Positions 56,214-64,000 of a stretch of 64,000 bases of DNA are shown here, in pieces. This DNA comes from Bradyrhizobium sp. AZCC 2176 (GTDB taxonomy: Bacteria > Pseudomonadota > Alphaproteobacteria > Rhizobiales > Xanthobacteraceae). The stretch is taken from positions 4,677,501 to 4,741,500 of the forward strand of contig NZ_JAZHRX010000001.1 in the NCBI RefSeq assembly GCF_036924645.1, in the 5' to 3' direction. The notes under the pieces were generated by a model, which worked only from the letters and a program-made list of their open reading frames with translations, had not been told where the DNA came from and did not search any database. Each line of letters opens with the position of its first letter. The stretch's first letter is position 1. The position numbers and the translations under genes are program-made.

Positions 56214-56723
56214 TCAGCTTTTGCGCAGGAACACGTAATCCGCCGAGTAGGGAGCGTTGCGATAGGTGCCCGGCTTGTCGCAGTCGCCCTCGAGTTTGCC
56301 ACCGACTGTATTGATCCGCTGCACCGTCGTGACGCCGGAGAGGATGCCGGTGCCGCGTCCGGACGTCACGGTCAGCTTGAGCCAGGGAATATCGTTCGCA
56401 GTCGCGCCTGGAGCGTTGCCGGCCGCCTTGCCGACGACTGCGCTAGAGTCGATGTGTTCCCAGTTCGGTCCCGCGTAATGCCGGCCGACAGTCTTGCCGT
56501 CGAGCAGTAACGTCGCGATCGGTTCACGGAATGCCCAGGCCAGCTTGCCGTCGGCGCCGGCCTTGCATTCGTAGACCTGCGCGCCTTCGGCATGAAGCGT
56601 GAGCACGGTCGTTTCGCCGGGCGCTGCGATGGCATCGGGAAGCGGTGTCTGGGCGGAGGCGCTCAAAACTGACGCCGACGACAAAAGCAGAGCGAGTGCG
56701 GTAGTCCGGACAATCGGCATCAT
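56214..56723 (-). CDS. DUF3455-family exported protein
   Basis: A 169-residue protein with signal peptide (TTALALLLSSASVLSASA). Family marks are GETTVLTLHAEGAQVYECKA, WAFREPIATLLLDGKTVGRH, GPNWEHIDSSAVVGK and the end TVGGKLEGDCDKPGTYRNAP. Two Cys may form a disulfide. DUF3455 proteins are secreted and uncharacterised. A fragment of a second copy lies at 53120. Convergent with the kinase. Confidence 0.88.
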   Translation of the reverse strand: MMPIVRTTALALLLSSASVLSASAQTPLPDAIAAPGETTVLTLHAEGAQVYECKAGADGKLAWAFREPIATLLLDGKTVGRHYAGPNWEHIDSSAVVGKAAGNAPGATANDIPWLKLTVTSGRGTGILSGVTTVQRINTVGGKLEGDCDKPGTYRNAPYSADYVFLRKS

Positions 56724-56769
56724 CAATCCATGGTGTTGGCCCCGAAGGACCAACACCATTATCAGCCAA

Positions 56770-57981
56770 TTATGCCATCGCCTTGGCGAGGTTGTCCGAA
56801 ACCTTGTCGAGGAAGCCGGTCGTCGACAGCCAGCGCTGGTCGGCGCCGACCAAAAGCGCGAGGTCCTTGGTCATGTAGCCTTCCTCGACGGTCGCGACGC
56901 AGACCTTTTCCAGCGTCTCGGCGAATTTTGCGAGCTGCGGGTTGTTGTCGAGCTTGGCGCGGTGAGACAGGCCACGGGTCCAGGCGAAGATCGACGCGAT
57001 CGAGTTGGTCGAGGTCTCCTTGCCCTTCTGGTGCTCGCGGTAGTGGCGGGTCACCGTGCCGTGGGCGGCTTCGGCTTCCACCGTCTTGCCGTCGGGCGTC
57101 AGCAACACCGAGGTCATCAGGCCGAGCGAGCCGTAGCCTTGGGCAACCGTATCCGACTGCACGTCGCCGTCGTAGTTCTTGCAGGCCCAGACGTAGCCGC
57201 CGGACCATTTCAGCGCCGAGGCGACCATGTCGTCGATCAGGCGGTGTTCGTAGGTCAGCCGCTTGGCCTCGAATTCCTTCTTGAATTCGCGGTCGTAGAT
57301 GTCCTGGAAGATGTCCTTGAAGCGGCCGTCATAGACTTTCAGGATGGTGTTCTTGGTCGAGAGATAGACCGGATAGCCGCGCAGCAGGCCGTAGTTCAGC
57401 GAGGCGCGGGCGAAGTCGATGATGGAATCGTCGAGGTTGTACATTTCCATCGCGACGCCGGCGCCGGGCGCCTTGAACACTTCCTTCTCGATCACGGTGC
57501 CGTCTTCGCCAACGAATTTCATCGAGAGCGTCCCCTTGCCGGGGAACTTGAAGTCGGTGGCGCGGTACTGGTCGCCATAGGCGTGGCGGCCGATGATGAT
57601 CGGCTTGGTCCAGCCGGGAACCAGGCGCGGCACGTTCTTGCAGATGATCGGCTCGCGGAAGATCACGCCGCCGAGGATGTTGCGGATGGTGCCGTTCGGC
57701 GACTTCCACATTTCCTTCAGGCCGAATTCCTTCACCCGGGCCTCGTCGGGGGTGATGGTGGCGCATTTAACGCCGACGCCGACCTTCTTGATGGCGTTGG
57801 CAGCGTCGATGGTAACCTGGTCGTTGGTCTGGTCGCGGTACTCCATTCCGAGGTCAAAATACAAAAGCTCGACATCCAGGAACGGGGTGATCAGCTTGTC
57901 CTTGATGTACTGCCAGATGATCCGGGTCATCTCGTCGCCATCGAGTTCGACGACGGGGTTGGTCACCTTGATTTTTGCCAT
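56770..57981 (-). CDS. icd: Isocitrate dehydrogenase, NADP-dependent, homodimeric
   Basis: A 403-residue TCA-cycle enzyme that makes 2-oxoglutarate, CO2 and NADPH. It starts [20 protein letters not shown], the eukaryote-like type II form. Substrate and metal residues lie in [12 protein letters not shown] and [21 protein letters not shown]; the NADP loop is [17 protein letters not shown] long open frame on the other strand (56599-58050) is its shadow. Confidence 0.96.
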   Translation of the reverse strand: MAKIKVTNPVVELDGDEMTRIIWQYIKDKLITPFLDVELLYFDLGMEYRDQTNDQVTIDAANAIKKVGVGVKCATITPDEARVKEFGLKEMWKSPNGTIRNILGGVIFREPIICKNVPRLVPGWTKPIIIGRHAYGDQYRATDFKFPGKGTLSMKFVGEDGTVIEKEVFKAPGAGVAMEMYNLDDSIIDFARASLNYGLLRGYPVYLSTKNTILKVYDGRFKDIFQDIYDREFKKEFEAKRLTYEHRLIDDMVASALKWSGGYVWACKNYDGDVQSDTVAQGYGSLGLMTSVLLTPDGKTVEAEAAHGTVTRHYREHQKGKETSTNSIASIFAWTRGLSHRAKLDNNPQLAKFAETLEKVCVATVEEGYMTKDLALLVGADQRWLSTTGFLDKVSDNLAKAMA

Positions 57982-58124
57982 GATGGAGGGGGCCTTTTCT
58001 CGGAAAACCGCGCATTTGGGCGGGGTGGAGTGATTATAGGCGGCCTATAGCACTGCAAACCGGCGGGCGAAAGCCAAGCCGTTATGCACTTTCAGCCCAT
58101 CTTTTAGGTAAGAACGCCTTAAGG

Positions 58125-59852
58125 TCAGAATGCCGCCTGGGTCGCCGTCCCCGCCACCACGTACCAGGTCACGAACAGGCCGCAGATCAGGGCGCCGGGC
58201 AGGCTGGAGCCGGTGCGCCGCCAGGTGAAGGTCGCGATCACGGCGCAGATCGCCAGCAGCGGCACGAACTGGATGGCGACGATGGTCGACAGCGGCACGA
58301 AGCCGGGGTCGGGCAGCGGGTTGAACAGCTTTCCCGTGAGCCAGAGCACGGCGTATTGCCCGCCCACGAGCACGATGAAGCCCAGCGTCAGCGCCAGGAT
58401 ATTGGTCAGATAGAGCGCGGCCCGGCCGGCGGCCATGGTCGAGAAATTGCGGTGCAGGACATGCAGCGCGATCACGAAAAATGCCGTGAACGGCACGAGA
58501 TAGATCAGGAAGATCAGGAATTGCTTCGCGCTCATCAATTTGAGCGCGACGATCCAGAACCGGAAGTCGATCTTGAAGGCGAGGTCGGCAAGCCATAATG
58601 CGGCATAGCCAATCGCAACCGACGCGATCGCGATCACGACCGATTGGGCGACGATGCCGGACCGGCTGGCGCGCTTGGGCGTGAACCGCATCAGGGCCAG
58701 CGTAATCAGGCCGTTGATCACGGCCCAAGCCAGGATCTGGTTGGCGATGCCCTGCGGCAGGAAGGCGGAGGGTTTTAGGAATGTCCCGCCCAGCGCAAAC
58801 GCCGGATAATAGGTCAGCGCCGGGATGAAGGCGGACAGGATGAAGGCCGTGGTCCAGCGCCGGCCGCTGGCTGCGGAATGCTCCGGCATGGTGCCGTCGG
58901 CCACCTCGGGCAGCCGGAGGCGGGAATACATCGGCGCTTCCAGCAGCGCGTCGAACGCGCCGATCAATAACGCCACAAAGCCGAGCAGCGCGATCAGCGT
59001 GCCGATCTCTTTCCGGAACCAGATCTGGTCGTCGACCGGGCGGGGCGTGCCGCCCTGCAAGGTTTTGGCGAACCAGTCGAGGCTGTAGCCGATCGCCTCA
59101 TGGGAAATGTGCTCGGCCGGATGGGTGATGGCGGGGGTGTAGAGCACTCGCGCCGTTCCTTGCGCGATGTCGCCATAGATCTTGCCCGGCTCGACCGGGC
59201 CTTGCGTGCCGAACAGCGCCCACAGTTTCGGGCTCTGGGCGACGTCGCGGGCCTTGTCGACGCCCCACATCAGCGCCGAGAATTCTTCGTATTGGGCGAA
59301 CACCAGCGCCACGTTGCGCGGCCAGCTTGGGCTTCCTTCGGCGGCGAACGGCTTGCCGGTCGACGATCCCTCCAGCACCATCGATTTGTAATCGTCGGGC
59401 GCGGCCGTGGCGGCCGCCAGCACGGTCCAGCCGCCCATCGAGTGACCCTCGAGGCCGATATTGGTCTTGTCGACGAATTCGAGGCTGCGCAGATAAGCCA
59501 ACCCATCCGGGCCGCCGAACCCGTTGGCAAAGGCGGGCGGGTCGCTATAGCCATGGCCGGTCTGGTCCAACGCCAGCACCACATAGCCGCGGCGGGCGAA
59601 CTCGATCGCAAAGCCATCCTGGGTCTCGCGCGAATTGATGTAGCCGTGGACCGCGAGGATGCCGGGGGCGGGGATCTGCGGCGTGGCATTCGGCGGAATG
59701 TAGAGCAGGGCGCTCATGGTGTTGCCCTTGGCGCCCTGGAAGCGGACCTCCTGAATCCTGATGCCGCCCGCGGTCTGCGTGAAATGGGCGAGCAGGCCGC
59801 CCGCCAGGATCAGCAGCACGCCCAGTATCGCCAACGACCACCTGCCGCGCAT
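58125..59852 (-). CDS. Alpha/beta hydrolase fused to polytopic membrane domain
   Basis: A 575-residue protein. An N-terminal anchor helix (7-24) precedes an alpha/beta hydrolase (about 35-280) with oxyanion region ILAVHGYINSRE, nucleophile Ser in GLEGHSMGGW and His in THPAEHISHEA. The remaining 290 residues hold about eight helices, starting IGTLIALLGFVALLIGA. The combination suggests an envelope lipid or acyl esterase whose product is handled in the membrane. Family of unknown function. Confidence 0.85.
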   Translation of the reverse strand: MRGRWSLAILGVLLILAGGLLAHFTQTAGGIRIQEVRFQGAKGNTMSALLYIPPNATPQIPAPGILAVHGYINSRETQDGFAIEFARRGYVVLALDQTGHGYSDPPAFANGFGGPDGLAYLRSLEFVDKTNIGLEGHSMGGWTVLAAATAAPDDYKSMVLEGSSTGKPFAAEGSPSWPRNVALVFAQYEEFSALMWGVDKARDVAQSPKLWALFGTQGPVEPGKIYGDIAQGTARVLYTPAITHPAEHISHEAIGYSLDWFAKTLQGGTPRPVDDQIWFRKEIGTLIALLGFVALLIGAFDALLEAPMYSRLRLPEVADGTMPEHSAASGRRWTTAFILSAFIPALTYYPAFALGGTFLKPSAFLPQGIANQILAWAVINGLITLALMRFTPKRASRSGIVAQSVVIAIASVAIGYAALWLADLAFKIDFRFWIVALKLMSAKQFLIFLIYLVPFTAFFVIALHVLHRNFSTMAAGRAALYLTNILALTLGFIVLVGGQYAVLWLTGKLFNPLPDPGFVPLSTIVAIQFVPLLAICAVIATFTWRRTGSSLPGALICGLFVTWYVVAGTATQAAF

Positions 59853-60161
59853 GGACGCCTCCCCTTGATTCCCTCACCGTTGAACCGGATTTCGGGCTGT
59901 TTGCAGCTTCGCTTTGTTTGTGATTGTTAGCCTATCCGAAAGTCGAACGCGCGCAAGCGGCGGGCGGATCAAGCCTCCTTGAGGCTTTGAGCGGGCGCTC
60001 ATAGAGGCTACTAAGCCACGCAGCAGGCTCCTCGAATTCCACCCGCCATTCGAAACGAGCAATGCTTGCGATCTTGAATCATCCGCGCGCTTGGCATGGC
60101 CCGTTCAAAATCTTCAGAGGTTGAATCAACTTCGGAAGCTGAATCAGAAAGTGAAGTGAGC
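59853..60161. other. Divergent intergenic region before trmJ
   Basis: About 300 bases. GCCTCCTTGAGGC forms a short palindrome near 59970, and TCAGAGGTTGAATCAACTTC starts an acidic Ser/Glu-rich in-frame extension of trmJ (ATG 60096). No other gene is seen. Confidence 0.5.
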
Positions 60162-61373
60162 ATGTCCGGTTCGGGCACCGATAAAACCAAGTCTGGATGG
60201 GACTTAGCCGGACCCGTTGTGATCCTCGTCGAGCCGCAGCTCGGCGAGAATATCGGCATGGCCGCGCGGGCGATGGGCAATTTTGCGCTTTCCCGTCTGA
60301 GAATCGTCAATCCGCGCGACGGCTGGCCGAATATCGCGGCACAGCGGGCGGCGGCCGGCGCCGACCAGATTCTGGAACAGGCCCAGTTGTTCGACGCGGT
60401 CGAGCAGGCGGTCGCCGACCTCACTTTGCTGTTTGCCACCACCGCCCGCGCCCATGACCAGGCCAAGCCGGTGGTCGCGCCGGCGGAAGCGGCGGCTCAG
60501 ATCGTGGCGCATGCCGGAACCGGCGGCGGGGCTGGCATCCTGTTTGGCCGCGAGCGCTATGGCTTGCAGAACGAGGAGGTCGCACTCGCCAACCGGATCA
60601 TCACCTTTCCGGTCAATCCGGGCTTTGCCTCGCTGAATCTGGCGCAGGCGGTGCTCTTGATCGGCTACGAGTGGTTCAAGCTGTCGACGGGTGGCGCCTT
60701 GCCGTTCGCGATGCCGGAACGGTCCGATCCGGCCTCGCAGCACCAGATGCAGGCCTTCTTCGACAATCTGGTCCGGGAACTCGACAAGGTCGAATTCCTG
60801 CGCCCGCGCGAGAAGCGCGAGACCATGCTGGTCAACCTGCGCAACATCTTCACCCGCATGGATCCGACCAAGCAGGACATGCACACCCTGCACGGGGTGG
60901 TGATGGCGATCGCCGAAGGCCGCAAGGGGCCGGCCAAGGGCGGCGTGCTGGACGGCGAGCAGGCGACGCGGCTGCGGGCGCTATTGGCCGAGCACGGGCA
61001 GGGACCTGCGGTGCCCGGCGACAGCTCGACCGTGCGCGGACTTGCCCGGCTGCTTCGCCGGAACCCGACCGACGCCGAGCGGATCCTGTGGCAGGCCCTC
61101 ACCCGCGACCGGCGGTTTGCCGGTCAGTTCAAGCGCCAGACCCCGGTCGGGCGGCATATCCCGGACTTCGTCTCTTTCGTGCATCGGCTCGCGATCGAAC
61201 TGGTCAATCTGAACGAGTCGGAGGCGATCGTCGCCGATCGTGCCGGCCGGAAGGCGTGGCTGGAAGCGCGCGATTATCGCGTGATCGAGATGCGGGTTGC
61301 CGACGTCGAGCGCGATCTGGCGGGGGAACTGGGGCGGCTGGAAAAAGCCGTAGGGTGGGCAAAGGCGCGCTAG
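60162..61373 (+). CDS. trmJ: TrmJ-type tRNA 2'-O-methyltransferase fused to DUF559-like domain
   Basis: A protein of 403 residues. Residues about 14-250 are a SPOUT methyltransferase: PVVILVEPQLGENIGMAARA, IVNPRDGWPN, GILFGRERYGLQNEEVALAN and NPGFASLNLAQAVLLIGYE. TrmJ methylates nucleotide 32 of tRNAs. From about residue 285 a DUF559-like nuclease fold follows: RRNPTDAERILWQALTRDRR, FKRQTPVGRHIPDFVSF. The usual E-x-DGxxH of that fold is replaced by IELVNLNESE, so the domain is probably inactive. ATG 60162 has GAAGTGAG before it; ATG 60096 adds a Ser/Glu-rich tail. Confidence 0.88.
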   Translation: MSGSGTDKTKSGWDLAGPVVILVEPQLGENIGMAARAMGNFALSRLRIVNPRDGWPNIAAQRAAAGADQILEQAQLFDAVEQAVADLTLLFATTARAHDQAKPVVAPAEAAAQIVAHAGTGGGAGILFGRERYGLQNEEVALANRIITFPVNPGFASLNLAQAVLLIGYEWFKLSTGGALPFAMPERSDPASQHQMQAFFDNLVRELDKVEFLRPREKRETMLVNLRNIFTRMDPTKQDMHTLHGVVMAIAEGRKGPAKGGVLDGEQATRLRALLAEHGQGPAVPGDSSTVRGLARLLRRNPTDAERILWQALTRDRRFAGQFKRQTPVGRHIPDFVSFVHRLAIELVNLNESEAIVADRAGRKAWLEARDYRVIEMRVADVERDLAGELGRLEKAVGWAKAR

Positions 61374-61882
61374 CGCCGTGCCCACCATCGGTCCGCACCG
61401 TTGTCTTCGATGGTGGGCACGCGGAGCCTGTCATCGGGCGCGCATTCGCGCGACCCGGTGGCTGTGTGCCGAGTATGAACGACAGCTTGGAGGTGGAAGT
61501 CCTCTGTCTAGCCTGATGACGGCGAAGGACTAGCGAAGCGCAAGGGCGTCACCGCGAGGTGGGGTCTGAAGAAAGCGTGGAGCAAAGCCGCGGCCCGATG
61601 GACAAACACCGGATAACGAGGCCTGCCCGGCCGGACGAGCGAGCAGCCAATCGCGAAGTCCATGGTCATCAAAGGTCGGGGTGGTAGATCCGGCGGGCGT
61701 GCGGTGAAGGCGGTCGGTCTTACCTCGGGAGGTCTGCGCTGCGTCCCAGCTTTGGGACTGAGGCCGCCGCAAGGCGGCCTGACCGCAGCGCAGAAGTCAG
61801 CAGAGGGCGTAGTAGGCGGCAGCGCGCCGCCGAAGGCCTGAACGGTGGAAGCGGTTAGTAGAGCGGCGATCTCGTGCGAGCC

Positions 61883-63259
61883 ATGCGGCAGAAGAACCAG
61901 GTCGAGCTGAACTTGGGCACCGGAGCGGAGGGTGAAGCCCGAAGCGCCGCCGCCCGAGAGCCCGAAGCGCGCCCGGCGAGAGCCTGTCCCGAACGCCCGG
62001 CGGTTGCGGGACCGTCGATGGAAGACGTGGTTGAGCGTGAGAACCTGAAGAAAGCGTTGGCGCGAGTGAAGCGCAACAAAGGTACGGCAGGCATTGACGG
62101 TATGAATGTCGATGACTTGTCGGCCTACCTGAAGGAGCACTGGCCTACGGTTCGGGTCCAGTTGCTTGAAGGCATCTACAAGCCGCAGCCGGTGTGGCGC
62201 GTCGAGATACCGAAGCCGTCGGGTGGCATGCGGCTGCTCGGCATTCCGACGGTGCTCGACCGCTTTATCCAGCAGGCGGTGATGCAGGTGCTGCAAGCCG
62301 ACTGGGACGGAACGTTCTCCGAGACGAGCTTCGGCTTCCGGCCGAAGCGCTCGGCGCATCAGGCGGTAGAGCGGGCGCAGACGTATATTGCGTCCGGACA
62401 CGCCATCGTCGTGGACATCGACCTGGAGAAGTTCTTCGACCGGGTCAACCACGATATCCTGATGGGGCTTGTTGCCAAGCGGGTTGCCGACAAACGCATC
62501 CTGAAGCTGATCCGCGGCTTTCTGACCGCGGGTGCGATGGAAGGAGGCCTTGTCAGCCCGACGGAGGAAGGCACGCCGCAGGGTGGGCCGCTCTCGCCGC
62601 TGTTGTCGAACCTGATGCTGGATGTGCTGGACAAGGAACTGGAGAAACGCGGCCATCGCTTCGTGCGCTACGCCGACGATTGCAACATCTATGTGCGCAG
62701 TCAGAAGGCGGGCGAGCGGGTGCTGGCCGGGATCGAGCGGTTCATCGAGAAGCGCCTCAAGCTCAAGGTCAACAAAGCCAAGAGTGCGGTTGCCAAACCG
62801 AGCGTTCGCAAGTTCCTGGGCTTCAGCTACACGAGTGGACGAAAGCCGCGACGGCGCGTTGCGCCGCAGGCCATCGCCCGCTTCAAGGCGAGAATTCGGG
62901 AGCTGACGCGGCGCACGCGTGGACGAAGCCTTGCGCAGATCGTCAAGGAGCTGTCGGTCTACCTCATCGGGTGGCGGGGTTACTTCGGCTTCTGCCAAAC
63001 CCCGTCGGTGTTGCGCGCGCTTGAGGAATGGATCAGGCGGCGGTTGCGCGCCATCGCCTGGAAGCAATGGAAGTGTGGACCTGCTCGCTTTGCCGAGCTG
63101 CGACGCTGCGGCGTCGGCCGGGACCTGGCGGCGCGAACCGCCGGAAGCCCGCGTGGCCCTTGGCGGCTCGCAAGCAGCCCCGCGCTCACCACTGCAATGC
63201 CAATTGCTTTCTTCGGTTCACTCGGCCTGACTTCCATCACAGAACTACGACATGCATAA
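61883..63259 (+). CDS. ltrA: Group II intron reverse transcriptase/maturase
   Basis: A 458-residue multifunctional protein. RT blocks are visible: KGTAGIDGMNVDDL, IPKPSGGMRLLGIPTVLDRF, FSETSFGFRPKRSAHQAV, VVDIDLEKFFDRVNHDIL, GTPQGGPLSPLLSNLML and the catalytic FVRYADDCNIYVRS. The maturase domain follows (LSVYLIGWRGYFGFCQTPSV). No HNH endonuclease is present. The last 40 residues, after CGVGRDLAARTAG, are less typical. ATG 61883 is used; a GTG three codons upstream is possible. Confidence 0.93.
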   Translation: MRQKNQVELNLGTGAEGEARSAAAREPEARPARACPERPAVAGPSMEDVVERENLKKALARVKRNKGTAGIDGMNVDDLSAYLKEHWPTVRVQLLEGIYKPQPVWRVEIPKPSGGMRLLGIPTVLDRFIQQAVMQVLQADWDGTFSETSFGFRPKRSAHQAVERAQTYIASGHAIVVDIDLEKFFDRVNHDILMGLVAKRVADKRILKLIRGFLTAGAMEGGLVSPTEEGTPQGGPLSPLLSNLMLDVLDKELEKRGHRFVRYADDCNIYVRSQKAGERVLAGIERFIEKRLKLKVNKAKSAVAKPSVRKFLGFSYTSGRKPRRRVAPQAIARFKARIRELTRRTRGRSLAQIVKELSVYLIGWRGYFGFCQTPSVLRALEEWIRRRLRAIAWKQWKCGPARFAELRRCGVGRDLAARTAGSPRGPWRLASSPALTTAMPIAFFGSLGLTSITELRHA

Positions 63260-63265
63260 TCCACC

Positions 63266-63301
63266 GAACCGCCGTATACGGACCCGTACGTACGGTGGTG
63301 T
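63266..63301 (+). ncRNA. Group II intron domain V
   Basis: ACCGCCGTA (63268-63276) pairs with TACGGTGGT (63291-63299); the tip is TACGGACCCGTACG. The size and the location 40 bases before the intron 3' end fit catalytic domain V. The following GGAGCCGAGAGGCTCC is the domain VI stem. Confidence 0.8.
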
Positions 63302-63448
63302 GGGAGGGGAGGAGCCGAGAGGCTCCCCCCTATCCCGATTTGCCCACCCTGCAATCTATCCGCGGGCAGGCCGGCGCTGTCCCCGCGCGCACAAAGGGGA
63401 TAAGCTTGCCCCTGCAGTCCAATCGAATACGCGAACGGGAGGTGTGCC

Positions 63449-64000
63449 ATGGCTACATCTGACTGGCGTCTCGAAGGCGAATGGATCAAGAACTGCAATT
63501 GCGCATTTGGCTGTCCGTGCGATTTCAATGCTCTGCCGACCGAAGGCTATTGCAAGGGAATGGTCGGCATGCGGATCACCAAAGGACATTTCGAGAAGAC
63601 CAAACTCGACGGTCTGGTTTTCGCAGCGACTGTCGATTTCCCAGGCGCACTGCACGAGGGCAATGGCCAGTTGCAGCCGATCATCGACGAGCGCGCCACG
63701 CCGGAACAACGCGAAGCGCTGTTCAACATCATGTCGGGCAAGAACTCCGCCGAAGGCACGCTATTCCAGATCCTCAGCCTGATCGTGACCAAAATGCATG
63801 AACCGTTGTTTGTGCCCTTCGAGTTCTCGTTCGACAAGAATGGACGGGTTGCGCGGGTCGTAGCCAAGGGCGTGCTGGAGACCGAGGTCGAGCCGATCAA
63901 GAATCCGGTAACCGGCGAGCCGCACCGCATTCAGGTGGTGATGCCTGAGGGATTCGAACACAAAGCGGCCGAGGTCGCGTCGGCCAACATCCGCTCGACC
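63449..64000 (+). CDS. DUF1326-domain protein, 3' end outside window
   Basis: GGGAGGTGTGCC precedes ATG 63449, and 184 codons are open to the window edge. The start WRLEGEWIKNCNCAFGCPCD is the DUF1326 signature with its Cys cluster CNCAFGCPCD, which may bind metal. Further on come GYCKGMVGMRITKGHFEKTK and FEFSFDKNGRVARVVAKG. Members are often next to genes for a DUF2182 membrane protein, which could lie just outside. Function unknown. Confidence 0.88.
   Translation, partial: MATSDWRLEGEWIKNCNCAFGCPCDFNALPTEGYCKGMVGMRITKGHFEKTKLDGLVFAATVDFPGALHEGNGQLQPIIDERATPEQREALFNIMSGKNSAEGTLFQILSLIVTKMHEPLFVPFEFSFDKNGRVARVVAKGVLETEVEPIKNPVTGEPHRIQVVMPEGFEHKAAEVASANIRST

Larger units (their letters stand above)
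61464..63339 (+). mobile_element. Group II intron, probably class C type
   Basis: The element begins GTGTGCC (61464), matching the GUGYG start of group II introns, and ends CTATCCCGAT near 63339, with domain V just before. It encodes a reverse transcriptase/maturase without recognisable endonuclease domain. It lies directly after the hairpin GGGCGCGCATTCGCGCGACCC in an intergenic repeat, the kind of target used by class C introns. Flanks TAGGGTGGGCAAAGGCGC and TTGCCCACCCTGC belong to the disrupted repeat. Ends are estimates to within a few bases. Confidence 0.85.

Noticed and set aside
56599..58050. 483-codon open frame opposite to icd
   Set aside because: It is wholly antisense to a clear isocitrate dehydrogenase, has a Val/Gly/Arg-rich shadow composition and no family likeness.
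61508..63067. 519-codon open frame opposite to the intron reverse transcriptase
   Set aside because: Covers intron RNA and RT gene in antisense; no protein features.

Overview
This 64 kb window is chromosomal DNA of an alphaproteobacterium, most probably Bradyrhizobium or a close relative. The basis is high GC with GC3-rich genes, a GAAC-N7-GAAC SOS box in front of recA, a recA/gcv/alaS neighbourhood, many very small orphan proteins of the kind common in Bradyrhizobium, a haloalkane dehalogenase close to DbjA of B. japonicum, and several families of palindromic intergenic repeats. No rRNA, tRNA or CRISPR array was recognised.

Layout. 1-8.8 kb is a set of small regulator/enzyme cassettes: a cut-off carotenoid oxygenase divergent from a TetR regulator with two operators between them; a SET-domain protein with a histone-like basic tail; a haloalkane dehalogenase translationally coupled to its TetR regulator; and a nitric-oxide type cassette (NsrR-like Rrf2 regulator plus DUF6522 protein, divergent from a group III truncated haemoglobin and a 44-residue membrane protein). 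8.8-17 kb is an amide-utilisation locus: MarR regulator, a signal-less AmiC-like binding protein, an amidase-signature enzyme and a five-gene branched-chain/amide ABC transporter. 17-22.5 kb holds a DsbA-family oxidoreductase, a double NIPSNAP protein, a complete IS110-family element and a JmjC-like oxygenase/GNAT pair. 22.6-28.4 kb is a signalling/secretion module: CHASE2-PAS-GGDEF-EAL protein, FecR-domain protein and a divergent TpsB outer-membrane transporter.

28.5-31.9 kb is a junction: a broken hydrolase-like fragment, an IS630 element with perfect ends but a frameshifted transposase, an AT-richer gap and the C-terminal remnant of an RTX protein. 32-36 kb carries a lipoprotein, an orthocaspase and a PQQ dehydrogenase. 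36-42.5 kb is repeat-rich with many genes below 70 codons, several followed by the same GGCGGCCTC hairpin. 42.5-51.6 kb is core: recA, the convergent gcvTHP operon under a tandem glycine riboswitch, and alaS. 51.6-56.7 kb holds small exported proteins, two gene remnants and an OmpR-type two-component system. 56.7-61.4 kb has icd, an alpha/beta hydrolase fused to a membrane domain, and a TrmJ methyltransferase fused to a degenerate DUF559 domain. 61.46-63.34 kb is a group II intron sitting in an intergenic palindromic repeat, followed by a DUF1326 protein cut by the window edge.

Most striking: the TrmJ-DUF559 fusion; the unassigned 3' part of the IS110 element, which carries a strong hairpin and could encode a bridge RNA; the NO cassette with its tiny membrane protein and 25-bp operator; the TpsB/FecR/CHASE2-EAL module with no TpsA partner; and the SET-domain protein with a histone-like tail.
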